NCBI GenBank assembly: GCA_016926925.1
Contig: JAFGNQ010000362.1
Location: forward strand, 1 to 26,330
Direction of reading: 5' to 3'
Source of the DNA: Candidatus Aminicenantota bacterium
GTDB lineage: Bacteria > Acidobacteriota > Aminicenantia > Aminicenantales > Aminicenantaceae
DNA: 26,330 nucleotides
Shown: positions 1-7,928 of the stretch, piece after piece
How the letters are laid out: the number at the start of each line of letters is the position of its first letter
Numbering within the stretch: the first letter of the stretch is position 1
Position numbers and translations under genes: made by a program
The notes under the pieces: generated by a model
Database searches by the model: none
Seen by the model: the letters and a program-made list of their open reading frames with translations, nothing else
Told to the model about the DNA's origin: nothing

Positions 1-80
1 GATCCGAAAGCAAATCCGGCTCCTATAACGGCAGATGAACCTTTTCTCAGAAATTCTCTCCGGTTCATTTTTTCATGCAC
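1..80 (-). CDS. Tat-exported protein, N-terminal fragment (cut by window edge)
   Basis: Only the first 26 or so residues lie in the window. They read as a twin-arginine signal: the segment MNRREFLRKGSSAVIGAGFA has the RR-x-F-L core, then a short hydrophobic stretch. The best start is a GTG at 80-78, five bases after GGAGG (86-90). It is in frame with an ATG at 68-66 that lacks a well-spaced ribosome site; an ATG at 76-74 is out of frame and stops at once. The protein is therefore probably exported folded, perhaps with a cofactor, as many oxidoreductases and Tat-dependent hydrolases are. Its family cannot be told from this fragment. It lies downstream of the TPR gene on the same strand with about 70 bases between them, so co-transcription is possible. 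Confidence 0.6.
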   Translation of the reverse strand, partial: MHEKMNRREFLRKGSSAVIGAGFAFG

Positions 81-149
81 TCTATCCTCCGCGCTTTAAC
101 GATACACTATTATTTGTATAAATTCAATATTATAAAGGCAGAGTTTGGA

Positions 150-1049
150 TTACTGCTTCATTCGCACCAGTTCGGTTTCGGCCGCGATATAACCGAAAGC
201 AGGCCAGTACTCGGTCTCCACGATTTTCTCAAAGATCTCTTTCGCCTTCCGCTCGTTACCGTTGTAGAGATACCACGCTCCCATACCGTACCCCACAGTC
301 GCCAGATCAAGTGCGGATCCCGTGGCTGCCGCTTCCATTTCTGACTCGCTCTTCACACCCTTGTAGAGGGAGAGAAGATCGTAGTAAGACTGGTTTTCCA
401 CAACTTCCATACCTTCCGTTATTCTTTCGAGTATCTTATCGGCCTCATCATTTTTTTTCTGTCTTCGAAGAGTGATATAGATCCAATTGCTGATAGCGAT
501 CTTGGCATCATCATCTTCAGCCGACATCAAACAGGCCCTGTATGCCTGCAAGGCATTTTCGAAGTTCCCTTTCAGATAGTGGGCGAGCCCGAGATGGTAC
601 CAAATGTCGAAATCGTGGTCGTTCAATTGAGATGCCTTCGTCATGTCGTCAACAGCCTTGTCAAAATCGCGAATGGAGATATATCTGTGTCCCCGGTGTC
701 TGTAGAGCATGGCATTATCGGGAAATTCCGTGATGCCCTTAGAGTAGACATCGATGGCATCATGATAGCGCCAGAGATACGCCAGGCGCCTGCCGTACAT
801 GATGATGTTCTCCGGATTCTCCGGATCGGCCTCAAGGTTTCCGGCTGCTGTTCGCAAGTCTTCCTCAAGTTTGGTAAGCTCTTCACCTTGGGCTGGGTGG
901 GCGTAGAGCTTCTTACCGAGTGGAGAGATGATTTCCGGTTTTTCGTCCTTTTGAGGTGTTTCCGATCCTGTTAAAACGAATGCCTGATCCATCGACACAT
1001 ATCCGAAGAGAAAAAAAGCCAAAAGATAAAATAAACCTTTGTATCTCAT
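150..1049 (-). CDS. Secreted tetratricopeptide-repeat protein
   Basis: A 299-aa protein with a hydrophobic N-terminal signal or anchor (residues about 5-24) and helical repeats of TPR type at roughly 80-112, 113-146, 147-180 and 254-287. Typical TPR spacing is visible, for example W-Y-H-L-G-L-A-H-Y near 150 and A-W-Y-L-Y-N-G near 258. Such repeats are protein-binding scaffolds, here in the periplasm or anchored to the inner membrane. The ATG at 1049 follows AAGGAG at a good distance. It is transcribed divergently from the DUF6305-like gene at 1187 and precedes a Tat-exported protein. No catalytic domain is seen and the partner is unknown. Confidence 0.75.
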   Translation of the reverse strand: MRYKGLFYLLAFFLFGYVSMDQAFVLTGSETPQKDEKPEIISPLGKKLYAHPAQGEELTKLEEDLRTAAGNLEADPENPENIIMYGRRLAYLWRYHDAIDVYSKGITEFPDNAMLYRHRGHRYISIRDFDKAVDDMTKASQLNDHDFDIWYHLGLAHYLKGNFENALQAYRACLMSAEDDDAKIAISNWIYITLRRQKKNDEADKILERITEGMEVVENQSYYDLLSLYKGVKSESEMEAAATGSALDLATVGYGMGAWYLYNGNERKAKEIFEKIVETEYWPAFGYIAAETELVRMKQ

Positions 1050-1186
1050 AGTGTGCTTCTCCTTGAGCGAATTTTAAAAAGAAATGTCCTGAAAAAGCAA
1101 CAGGCAAATGAAAGTTGACGGAAAGAAAATATTGACATACCATAGAATGCAACAGGTGGAAGAATGTTCGCAATGAGGAGAAAAAT
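1050..1186. promoter_or_regulatory. Divergent intergenic region with candidate promoters
   Basis: This region separates two divergent genes. On the plus strand TTGACG (1115-1120), 17 bases, TACCAT (1138-1143) is a plausible sigma70-like pair for the DUF6305-like gene; a perfect TTGACA at 1132-1137 also exists but has no good -10 box behind it. On the minus strand TTGCTT (1100-1095), 18 bases, TAAAAT (1076-1071) could serve the TPR gene. All are judged by eye against the E. coli consensus. Confidence 0.3.
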
Positions 1187-1819
1187 ATGAGAAAAACGAT
1201 TCGGTCCTTAGCCCTTGTTTCCCTTGTCACTTTTGCTGCACAGCCTGCATTTGTATCACCTGCCTTGCAGCCGGAAACACCCAAAGCGGAACTTCCTGCG
1301 TTGATAACCTCCTGCGGGCAAAGCCCGGGGGCAACGATGCTCAAAGTCATCTTCATAAAAATGAAGCTCAAGCATGAGCCTAGGGTCTATGAAATCAATA
1401 TGCTGGCTACTGCCGATGATTTGAGAGCAGCCCAATCGGAGGGACAACCCTATAAATCCCTGATCGTGGTTATGGGAGCCAGTCTCAAGGGTATGGGTGC
1501 GGCGGGAATCTCTATCGACGAAGAGCTATCAAGAACCGGCCAGCTGATCGCTGAAGCGAAAAAACAGGGGATTACCGTCATCGGCGCGCATATCGAAGGC
1601 ATGAAACGGAGGGCACAAGGTGCGGATGTGGGAGACAACACGGATGAGTTGAGCATAGATGCCGTCGCCCCTAATTCGGACCTGCTCCTGATCAATAAAG
1701 ACGGGAACACGGACAACCGGTTCTCGATTATAGCCAATGAAAAGAATATCCCTATGGTTCTCGTAGAGAAAAATTTGGACCTTTTGGATGAATTGAAAAA
1801 GATTTATTCTTCTTCTTAA
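1187..1819 (+). CDS. Secreted DUF6305-like protein
   Basis: A 210-aa protein with a signal peptide (about residues 1-25, ending near A-x-P-A-F-V). The mature part begins with the pattern LITSCGQSPGATMLKVIF and continues with alternating strands and helices such as SLIVVMGASLKGMGAAGIS, TVIGAHIEG and SDLLLINKDG. This resembles the DUF6305 family as I recall it; no biochemical function is known to me. The fold looks like an alpha/beta Rossmann- or flavodoxin-like domain acting in the periplasm. GAGGAG lies just before the ATG. It opens the long plus-strand block of peptide-handling and transport genes and may belong to the poly-gamma-glutamate system through neighbourhood, which is an inference. 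Confidence 0.65.
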   Translation: MRKTIRSLALVSLVTFAAQPAFVSPALQPETPKAELPALITSCGQSPGATMLKVIFIKMKLKHEPRVYEINMLATADDLRAAQSEGQPYKSLIVVMGASLKGMGAAGISIDEELSRTGQLIAEAKKQGITVIGAHIEGMKRRAQGADVGDNTDELSIDAVAPNSDLLLINKDGNTDNRFSIIANEKNIPMVLVEKNLDLLDELKKIYSSS

Positions 1820-1937
1820 GATTTTGATAAAATAAGCTTGGAAAAAAGCAAATTCCAAAAAAATCTTCTGTTCATACGACTAAACTGATGACGCTGTTAG
1901 GTTTTCAAGGGAAGCTAAGAACAAGGCCGGAATCATA

Positions 1938-2522
1938 ATGCACGGATTTTTTGCCCAAATCACTCTAATCAACATTCTCAGTGTGCTTCTCTTCATCGCC
2001 TCCATTTGGATACTGGTCATCATCATCGGGAAAAAATCCGGATACATGTTTCGGGCTATGGTTTTTTTCCTCTTCGTGCTGCTTGCTTTGATCTATTTAC
2101 AGCAGAGTGAAGCCAAGAAATACACCCTCAACGACCTTAAATTGGCTGTGTTCCCAACAAGCACTCCCAACTATCATTATGATTTTGTGAGAGACGACGG
2201 CGATGTCGTTGCCCGCTATACTTTTCATGACCCCAAGCCGAGGATCTCTCTGTCGATGGATCCATCGGGAAAATATTTCCACATCAACAATACCGCATCC
2301 GTCAACAGCATCCTTGATTATCTGAAGCTGCCGAGAGTGAAATCGGGAGTCAAGGAACTGGCGTTTGTCACAGGTTCCAGTTACGATATCAACCTCTACC
2401 GGTGGGAAGATTACTCAAGAGGCATTTTAATACTCGAGCGCACGCTTTGCCGGAGCAAGAGAAACCTGGAAACCTTCATCTGTGTGGATAGGATAACCAT
2501 CAAGAAAAGATATCGGAAGTGA
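1938..2522 (+). CDS. Hypothetical protein with two N-terminal membrane helices
   Basis: I do not recognise this 194-aa protein. Two hydrophobic helices are clear (about residues 10-30 and 38-54), joined by a short loop G-K-K-S-G-Y, followed by a soluble domain of about 135 residues rich in strands and basic residues at its end (KKRYRK). The soluble part contains ordered-looking stretches such as RISLSMDPSGKYFHINNTAS and ELAFVTGSSYDINLYRWEDY. The ribosome site is weak, so the start is less certain than the frame. It sits between the DUF6305-like gene and the transporter on the same strand and could be an accessory membrane protein of the same system. Confidence 0.6.
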   Translation: MHGFFAQITLINILSVLLFIASIWILVIIIGKKSGYMFRAMVFFLFVLLALIYLQQSEAKKYTLNDLKLAVFPTSTPNYHYDFVRDDGDVVARYTFHDPKPRISLSMDPSGKYFHINNTASVNSILDYLKLPRVKSGVKELAFVTGSSYDINLYRWEDYSRGILILERTLCRSKRNLETFICVDRITIKKRYRK

Positions 2523-2749
2523 TCCGCACAATACCTTTTTCATAAATACACCCATTTCCATTTCCCTGATGATCTCATCCCAAATGAAAAAGTTCGAGCC
2601 CGTCATAGTTCGTTTTCATCGAAGACTTGCTCTTCTTCCCTTCCCCAGAGATCGACAACGGAAACGTACACTTCCCAACTCTCTGTGTTGCAATTCCACC
2701 CGTTTTCTATTACCCTGAAATACTCAAAATCTTTTAAAGAATTCATGCC

Positions 2750-4036
2750 ATGACTCTACCAACCGAATTCATCCTGGCTGTAATGGTAGCCGGCTACATC
2801 ATCGCTAAGTCATTGAGGATTTCCACTGAGCTATCGATGTTCGCGGCGGCTTGCGCAGGCGGGCTCGCAGGCGGTGTCGGCATTCCTGCCAGGCACATCG
2901 TCGAAGGGGCGTTCACCTACTTCGACATTATCCTGATCTTTATCACGGCCACGATTTTTATGAACATTCTCAAGGAATCCGGTGGGATTGCATTCGTTGT
3001 AAGGGCAATGATCCGAAAATTTCACAATAAAAAATCCATACTCTTCTTTCTCATCACCATTTTGCTTCTGATTCCCGGAGCCCTCACGGGTGCAGGCAGC
3101 GTAACGGTTTTGATCACCGGCGGAATGATCGCTGTCGTGTTGGGATACATGGGACTGTCAAAACCGAAAACCGCGGCCATCATATTCATTCTAGCCGGAC
3201 TCAGCGCCGCGGCCCCTCCGGTAAGCCTATGGGCCATGCTGACGGCCGCAGGGGTCAACATGCCTTATGTCGGCTTTTTCTTTCCCCTCCTTATCCCCTG
3301 TGTCGTCCTCTCGCTGCTGACCATCTTCATCCTCGGGAAGGGCGGGAAACCCGTCGATTTAGAACAAGCCTTGAAAGAGCTTCCGGAATCGCCTTTGAAA
3401 ATGAATTGGTTTCGCGTAGCTCTTCCCTTCCTCGTATTTCTTTTCCTGGTTATTGCGGGAAGAATCTGGCCCCACTCGCTGCCGGTCATCGGACTTCCCA
3501 TGATGTTTGTGGTGGCAGCCGTCCTTTCCCTGTTCCTTTCCCCCGTAAAAATTAATCTTTTCAAGACGTCACGAGATACGGTGCATCAGCTTCTTCCCCT
3601 GATCGGGACGCTCACCTGTGTCGGTATACTCGTCCAGATCATGACCCTCACCGGAGTCCGGGGACTTGTGGCCGTAACAACCGTCACCCTTCCCATCACA
3701 GCCGTGTTTATGACGCTCTTTTTTGTGCTTCCCGTCTCGGAGGCTGTTCTCATGTGGGGTGCTGCCCCAGTTCTCGGCGTCCCCTTGGCTCTGCTCTTCA
3801 ATACAATCGGCCTCAACCCGATCATAGCTCTGGCCGGGATGAGTGTGATTTGGCCGTTGGGGGATGCCCTTCCTCCGACCGCCATCATAGGGAGGCTGAC
3901 CAAGGATACGATCGGTATGGAAGAGCCTTACACACAAATGCTCAAATACTGCCTTTTTCCCGCTCTAATCATCATGGTCCTGGGAACTCTGATGGTTGTA
4001 TTCAGCAAAGAACTGAGTTTTTTAACCCTGTTATAA
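2750..4036 (+). CDS. DctM-like (TRAP-type, ion-transporter superfamily) permease
   Basis: A 428-aa polytopic membrane protein with about 12 hydrophobic segments. It is arranged as two similar halves, each with a conserved polar re-entrant region: GAGSVTVLITGGMIAVV leading to SAAAPPVSLWAM in the first, and WGAAPVLGVPLALLFNTIG leading to PLGDALPPTAIIG in the second. Length and the repeated small-residue/PP motifs fit TRAP large permease subunits and their relatives, which import organic acids such as C4-dicarboxylates, sialate or glutamate using an ion gradient. No DctP binding protein or ordinary DctQ subunit lies next to it; a 49-aa membrane protein follows after 47 bases. The ATG has only a poor ribosome site. 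The neighbouring hydrolases suggest an amino-acid or peptide-derived acid as substrate, which is an inference. Confidence 0.7.
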   Translation: MTLPTEFILAVMVAGYIIAKSLRISTELSMFAAACAGGLAGGVGIPARHIVEGAFTYFDIILIFITATIFMNILKESGGIAFVVRAMIRKFHNKKSILFFLITILLLIPGALTGAGSVTVLITGGMIAVVLGYMGLSKPKTAAIIFILAGLSAAAPPVSLWAMLTAAGVNMPYVGFFFPLLIPCVVLSLLTIFILGKGGKPVDLEQALKELPESPLKMNWFRVALPFLVFLFLVIAGRIWPHSLPVIGLPMMFVVAAVLSLFLSPVKINLFKTSRDTVHQLLPLIGTLTCVGILVQIMTLTGVRGLVAVTTVTLPITAVFMTLFFVLPVSEAVLMWGAAPVLGVPLALLFNTIGLNPIIALAGMSVIWPLGDALPPTAIIGRLTKDTIGMEEPYTQMLKYCLFPALIIMVLGTLMVVFSKELSFLTLL

Positions 4037-4083
4037 ACATGAATAGTGCCCATTATGAATAGACAAAGAGGAGATTAGCGGAG

Positions 4084-4233
4084 ATGATCATTACCATCCT
4101 CTACTATCTTTTAATCGGCTTTATCGCCTTAATCATGATCTTTAACCTTCTCCGAAGCAGGAAATGGCAGGAGGAGGTTCTCTACATCCTCGTTCTCATG
4201 CCGTTTCTATTACGGCTGCTCCGTTTGAAATAG
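4084..4233 (+). CDS. Small membrane protein (49 aa)
   Basis: A 49-codon frame starting MIITILYYLLIGFIALIMIF forms one strong membrane helix, then a basic region (LLRSRKWQEE) and a second hydrophobic stretch ending RLLRLK. It is preceded by AGAGGAG at 4070-4076 and sits 47 bases after the transporter permease, with the next gene starting 8 bases later. Tight packing, a ribosome site and a clean hydrophobic pattern support a real gene. By position it could be a reduced stand-in for the small TRAP subunit DctQ, normally four helices; that role is inferred from context alone. Confidence 0.6.
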   Translation: MIITILYYLLIGFIALIMIFNLLRSRKWQEEVLYILVLMPFLLRLLRLK

Positions 4234-4241
4234 GAAATGCA

Positions 4242-5414
4242 ATGCGATCGATAATAAAAACGTATTTGAGGAAGCTGACCCTCATCATCCTCGGATCGAT
4301 TCTCATGACTTTTGCCGGCATCAGTTTTTTCAAGAGCCGCCACCTCAAAGAGCCTGTCGTCCTGGGGCCAACGGTCACGGATATCAGAAGACTCGGTGAC
4401 TATTTCACAGGTATAAAAGGAACTATCAACGACTCCAATGTCTATGTTTGCGACAGCAAAAAACCCGGCGGAGCCATGCTCCTTATGGGTGGGACACATC
4501 CAGAAGAGCCTGCAGCCCGGTTGGCCGCATGGCTGTTCGTCGAGAACACGCGACTCGAACAGGGGAAACTTTTCGTTATCCTCTCCGCCAACCGGAGCGG
4601 GACGACTGTCACACGTCTTGGGGGAGGCTATCCTCCTGATTACACGATAACAACTCCCTGGGGAGATCAGAAGTTCCGGATGGGAGACCGCTGGACAAAC
4701 CCATTGGACCAATGGCCTGATCCCGAGGTCTATATCCATTATCCCAGCCGGCAGGAGTTGGCCTATGTCGACATCCGGAACCTCAACCGGACTTGGCCCG
4801 GAAGGCCGAACGGAACATTGACGGAAAGAACCTGTTATGCGCTAACCGAGCTCATTCGTAAGGAGCATGTCGATATCGTCATAGACCTCCACGAGGCTGA
4901 GCTCCAGTATCCCGTTATCAGCACCATCGTCGCCCATGAGAAAGGCCAGGACTTGGCCGCTATGGCCTCAATGATGATCTCCGGAACCGAAGATTTCGAC
5001 ATAGGAATGGAAAACTCACCTCCTTCCCTGCGCGGCCTATCCCACCGTGAGATCGGAGATCATACAGACGCCATCTCGCTCCTTCTGGAAACTCCCGAGC
5101 CCTTCCTGGATGCGACACGGGGGCGCACCGACAGAGCGCTGCTTCTCGAAGGCAAGGACAAATTCGTCATGAGAGCCGGCCGGCACGGGCTGCTCTTCGA
5201 AAAAATGGATGAGCACGGCTGGCCGATCGATGTCCGGGTAGGGAGGCACTGCTCTTCGGTGCTTCAAATCGCCGAGCTCTGGTCCGACGAAAATCCCGAC
5301 CGTGGAATCCTGATTTCCGGTGTGCCCAGCTATGCTGAGCTCATTGAAAAAGGAACAGGCTTCTACCTCCATAATCCGCAAAAGACCGATCCTGAAAAGG
5401 TCAGTTACGAATAA
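4242..5414 (+). CDS. Membrane-anchored M14/AstE-like zinc hydrolase
   Basis: A 390-aa protein of the zinc carboxypeptidase / succinylglutamate desuccinylase-aspartoacylase group. An N-terminal helix (residues about 12-30) anchors or exports it. Zinc ligands are visible: H86-P-E-E89 in GGTHPEEPAA and H217 in DIVIDLHEAE. The substrate-binding N182-R183 lies in NLNRTWPG and a likely catalytic glutamate is E283 in LLLETPEP. The family cleaves terminal amino acids or N-acyl groups. A phage poly-gamma-glutamate hydrolase has a related carboxypeptidase-like zinc fold, so a gamma-glutamyl bond is a fair but unproven guess. The ATG at 4242 has AGGAA five bases upstream; a longer frame from 4164 would overlap the small membrane protein and lacks a better ribosome site. 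Confidence 0.8.
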   Translation: MRSIIKTYLRKLTLIILGSILMTFAGISFFKSRHLKEPVVLGPTVTDIRRLGDYFTGIKGTINDSNVYVCDSKKPGGAMLLMGGTHPEEPAARLAAWLFVENTRLEQGKLFVILSANRSGTTVTRLGGGYPPDYTITTPWGDQKFRMGDRWTNPLDQWPDPEVYIHYPSRQELAYVDIRNLNRTWPGRPNGTLTERTCYALTELIRKEHVDIVIDLHEAELQYPVISTIVAHEKGQDLAAMASMMISGTEDFDIGMENSPPSLRGLSHREIGDHTDAISLLLETPEPFLDATRGRTDRALLLEGKDKFVMRAGRHGLLFEKMDEHGWPIDVRVGRHCSSVLQIAELWSDENPDRGILISGVPSYAELIEKGTGFYLHNPQKTDPEKVSYE

Positions 5415-5560
5415 GGGAAAGCCATCCGGACCGTGTCGTTCTTGCTTGGGTCCGCCGAGTACGCGGATAAGTCTATGGAAAAAAATACGCGGGGAGCGTA
5501 ATGGACCTGGCCCTTGAAATATCAGAAATGATCCCCATAGGATAGATGAATGAATAAGGA

Positions 5561-5577
5561 GTTGCCATCAAGGCAAC
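5561..5577 (+). other. Small hairpin in the M14-M19 intergenic region
   Basis: GTTGCC-ATCAA-GGCAAC is a perfect 6-bp stem with a 5-base loop, about 45 bases before the M19 dipeptidase start. No T-run follows, so it is not an obvious terminator. The rest of the 5415-5623 gap holds nothing convincing. Confidence 0.35.
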
Positions 5578-5623
5578 GGATTTGATATCGTCATAGGAAC
5601 ATAGAATCATGGAGTTTAGAAAT

Positions 5624-6646
5624 ATGAAAAAAGAGAACCGTCCTCTTGTCGACGTTCATTCTGATTTTCTCATGGATGTCGTCGAGAAGAAATCCTCCGG
5701 CAGGAAGAGTGTTATCGAAGAAGACTGGGTGCCGGGGATGAGAAGAGCAGGCATAAACCTGAGAGTGGCTGCTGTTTATGTCGATGAGAAGTTCGTTCCG
5801 GATATGGCCTTGCGGAGAGCCATGCAGTTGGTCAGCGCCCTGCTCTCCGAAGAGCGTGAATCACCGAGTATAAGGCTGTGCCGGAGCTATGCAGACATCG
5901 AAGAATCTCAAGCCGAAGATAAAATCGGGCTCATCCTCGCCCTGGAAGGAGTGGAACCGCTCCTTAACGACATACGGCTATTGCCCGTCTTCCATGCGCT
6001 TGGTTTGCGTGTCATGTCCCTGACACACAGCCGGAGAAACTTCGCCGCCGACGGAGCCCCGTTTTTTCCCGAAAAAGCGGGAACACTCGGCGGATTGACG
6101 GAGTTCGGCAGCCGGCTGGTTAGAGAAGCTCAAGATCTCGGCATCCTCATCGACGTCACGCACATCAACGACACCGGTTTTTGGGAAGTCATGGACATCA
6201 TTAAAGGCCCCGTAATCGCCACCCACTCCAACTGCCGTTCCCTTTGCGACCATCCGCGGAATTTTACTGATGACATGATCAAAGCGGTGGCAGAGAGAGG
6301 GGGAGTGATCGGCCTTCTCCATTACTGTTTCGGATCGCTCGACGGAAAGAACCAGACAATCGCTCACTACTGCGACCATTTGGAGCATATGGTTGAAGTC
6401 GCAGGAATCGAGCATGTCGGATTCGGCTTCGATTTTTGCGAATATCTTATGCAGTATCTCTCACAGGAGGAATATGATCGCCTGCCCGTTATCATAACAG
6501 ACAAACTTGCACAGAATGACCTGACAAAGGATGAAGACATCCCCCGTTTGATTGCCGGCCTCAAGGAGCGTGGTTTCAAGGACGAGGAAATCGCGCTTAT
6601 TCAGGGAGGAAACTTCCTTCGTCTATTCAAAGATGTCTGGAGCTGA
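5624..6646 (+). CDS. Membrane dipeptidase family M19, cytosolic
   Basis: A 340-aa dipeptidase of the renal dipeptidase (M19) family, a two-zinc TIM-barrel enzyme that cleaves dipeptides and usually accepts D-residues at the C-terminal position. The metal ligands look complete: H12-x-D14 in VDVHSDF, the bridging E108 in LALEGVEPL, H180 in LIDVTH, H201 in IATHSNCRSLCDHPRN, and D270 in HVGFGFDF. There is no signal peptide, so it should act in the cytoplasm. The ATG at 5624 is nine bases after GGAG (5611-5614) and gives an N-terminus normal for the family; an in-frame ATG at 5609 adds five residues. With the next gene, an amino-acid-type permease, it suggests intracellular breakdown of imported dipeptides. 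Confidence 0.88.
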   Translation: MKKENRPLVDVHSDFLMDVVEKKSSGRKSVIEEDWVPGMRRAGINLRVAAVYVDEKFVPDMALRRAMQLVSALLSEERESPSIRLCRSYADIEESQAEDKIGLILALEGVEPLLNDIRLLPVFHALGLRVMSLTHSRRNFAADGAPFFPEKAGTLGGLTEFGSRLVREAQDLGILIDVTHINDTGFWEVMDIIKGPVIATHSNCRSLCDHPRNFTDDMIKAVAERGGVIGLLHYCFGSLDGKNQTIAHYCDHLEHMVEVAGIEHVGFGFDFCEYLMQYLSQEEYDRLPVIITDKLAQNDLTKDEDIPRLIAGLKERGFKDEEIALIQGGNFLRLFKDVWS

Positions 6647-6694
6647 GCCAAAATGATGGTGATTGCAGAGTGCGTCGGATCACGATTTAACAGA

Positions 6695-6714
6695 CGGCGT
6701 ACGAAAATACGCCG
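6695..6714 (+). promoter_or_regulatory. Hairpin just upstream of the YkvI-family gene
   Basis: CGGCGTA-CGAAAA-TACGCCG is a perfect 7-bp stem with a 6-base loop, ending 19 bases before the ATG at 6734. The tail GATTCTTAAT is not a clear T-run, so the hairpin may be a weak terminator of the dipeptidase message or an element affecting translation of the permease. Confidence 0.4.
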
Positions 6715-6733
6715 GATTCTTAATGGGTGAAAA

Positions 6734-7849
6734 ATGAGCGTTAAGTTTGCCTCTTCCTTCAAAAAATATCTGGTTCCCGCCCTGGTCTTCCAGGGAGTCC
6801 TCATAGGAGGCGGCTATGCGACGGGCCGTGAAATCGTCGAGTATTTCATGCAATATGGTCCCCTGGGCGGGATATTGGGCATGTTCGGGATCACGCTGGG
6901 CATTTGGATGTTAGTCCTGGCGCTGACATTTGAGTTTTCCCGGAAGTTCCGGACTTTCGATTACCGGTCTTTGCTGAAGAATCTTCTCGGACCATTCTGG
7001 ATCATCTTCGAAATCTTCTTCGTTCTCATCCTGGTCATCATCCTGGCTGTTATAGGGTCGGCGGCGGGGGTTTTGCTCCGCGATTTCTTCGGATTTCCTT
7101 ATCTGCTGGGAGTGGGAATCATGCTGGCTTCGGTCGGTTACCTCACTTTCAAAGGCAGTAATGTAATCGCAAAATTCCTCTCGTTCTGGTCGATTTTCAT
7201 ATACATCGTTTATGCGGCGTTCATGATCATCGCCCTCATCAAATTCGGTCCCATGATTAGGGAAAACCTTTCTGGGGCTCTGGTTCTTCCCAAATGGGCC
7301 CTGGGCGGTTTCAAGTACGGACTCTATAACATGACCGTAATCCCCGCTGTTCTTTTCTGCATCCGGGACATTCAAACACGCAAAGAAGCCCTAACATCGG
7401 GAGTCATCGCAGCCTTCGTAGGTCTTCTGCCGGCATTTCTCTTCTACATCGCCATCCTCGGCCAGTATCCCGAGATTATTTCACAAGAGATTCCGGCGGT
7501 GTATGTGATCCAGAAAACGGGGATGCCTTTTCTTCTGGTTGTTTTTCTCATCATGCTGGTGGGGACGCTGATAGAGACGGGGACGGGCTTGATTCATGCG
7601 GTTAACGAACGAGTTCAATCGGCCCTCCAGGCCAAGGGGAAGCGGTTGCACGACTGGCAGCGTCCTGTCATTGCCGCCCTCATGCTTCTGTTGAGTTTAA
7701 GCCTTTCTACATTCGGCATCATCGACCTGATCGCCAAAGGATACAGCCTCATGAGCTGGGGTATTTTCATCATTTATTTTGTGCCGCTCCTGACTCTCGG
7801 ACTATATAAAATTCTAAAAAAACAACCTGCTGTAAAAAATATTGAATAA
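6734..7849 (+). CDS. YkvI-family membrane permease
   Basis: A 371-aa membrane protein with about 10 hydrophobic segments. The first helix carries GVLIGGGYATGREIVEYF, the glycine-rich broken helix that marks YkvI-type proteins, distant relatives of LeuT-fold amino-acid transporters; that glycine break is where such transporters bind substrate and cation. Other landmarks are the polar stretch FCIRDIQTRKEAL between helices and GTLIETGTGLIHAVNERV late in the chain. Substrates of YkvI proteins are not established to my knowledge. Placed between a dipeptidase and an exported serine hydrolase, an amino-acid or small-peptide substrate is the natural inference. The ribosome site (GGGTG) is weak and a stable hairpin lies just upstream. 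Confidence 0.75.
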   Translation: MSVKFASSFKKYLVPALVFQGVLIGGGYATGREIVEYFMQYGPLGGILGMFGITLGIWMLVLALTFEFSRKFRTFDYRSLLKNLLGPFWIIFEIFFVLILVIILAVIGSAAGVLLRDFFGFPYLLGVGIMLASVGYLTFKGSNVIAKFLSFWSIFIYIVYAAFMIIALIKFGPMIRENLSGALVLPKWALGGFKYGLYNMTVIPAVLFCIRDIQTRKEALTSGVIAAFVGLLPAFLFYIAILGQYPEIISQEIPAVYVIQKTGMPFLLVVFLIMLVGTLIETGTGLIHAVNERVQSALQAKGKRLHDWQRPVIAALMLLLSLSLSTFGIIDLIAKGYSLMSWGIFIIYFVPLLTLGLYKILKKQPAVKNIE

Positions 7850-7878
7850 GAAACATGGTAATAGTTTTTTGGTTTTGA

Positions 7879-7907
7879 GGATTGTCGCCATTTTTTATGA
7901 ACAATCC
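7879..7907 (+). promoter_or_regulatory. Hairpin before the beta-lactamase-like gene
   Basis: GGATTGT (7879-7885) and ACAATCC (7901-7907) form a perfect 7-bp stem around a 15-base T-rich loop. It ends four bases before the very strong ribosome site AAGGAGGAGG (7911-7920). The position is suitable for affecting ribosome access or messenger ends; no function is known. Confidence 0.35.
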
Positions 7908-7928
7908 AGGAAGGAGGAGGTTGATATT

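Noticed and set aside
1838..1860. TTGGAA...TTCCAA hairpin after the DUF6305-like gene
   Set aside because: Stem is weak and followed by A rather than T on the coding strand, so it is not a convincing terminator.
4164..4241. Longer N-terminus of the M14-like protein from the ATG at 4164
   Set aside because: It overlaps the 49-aa membrane protein frame, and the ATG at 4242 has a ribosome site right before a membrane helix.
5501..5545. 14-codon frame with GGGGAG upstream in the M14-M19 gap
   Set aside because: Too short, no hydrophobic or family pattern; chance cannot be excluded.
7842..7928. N-terminal extension of the beta-lactamase-like protein
   Set aside because: It overlaps the permease end, and a far stronger ribosome site precedes the ATG at 7929, which starts a proper signal peptide.
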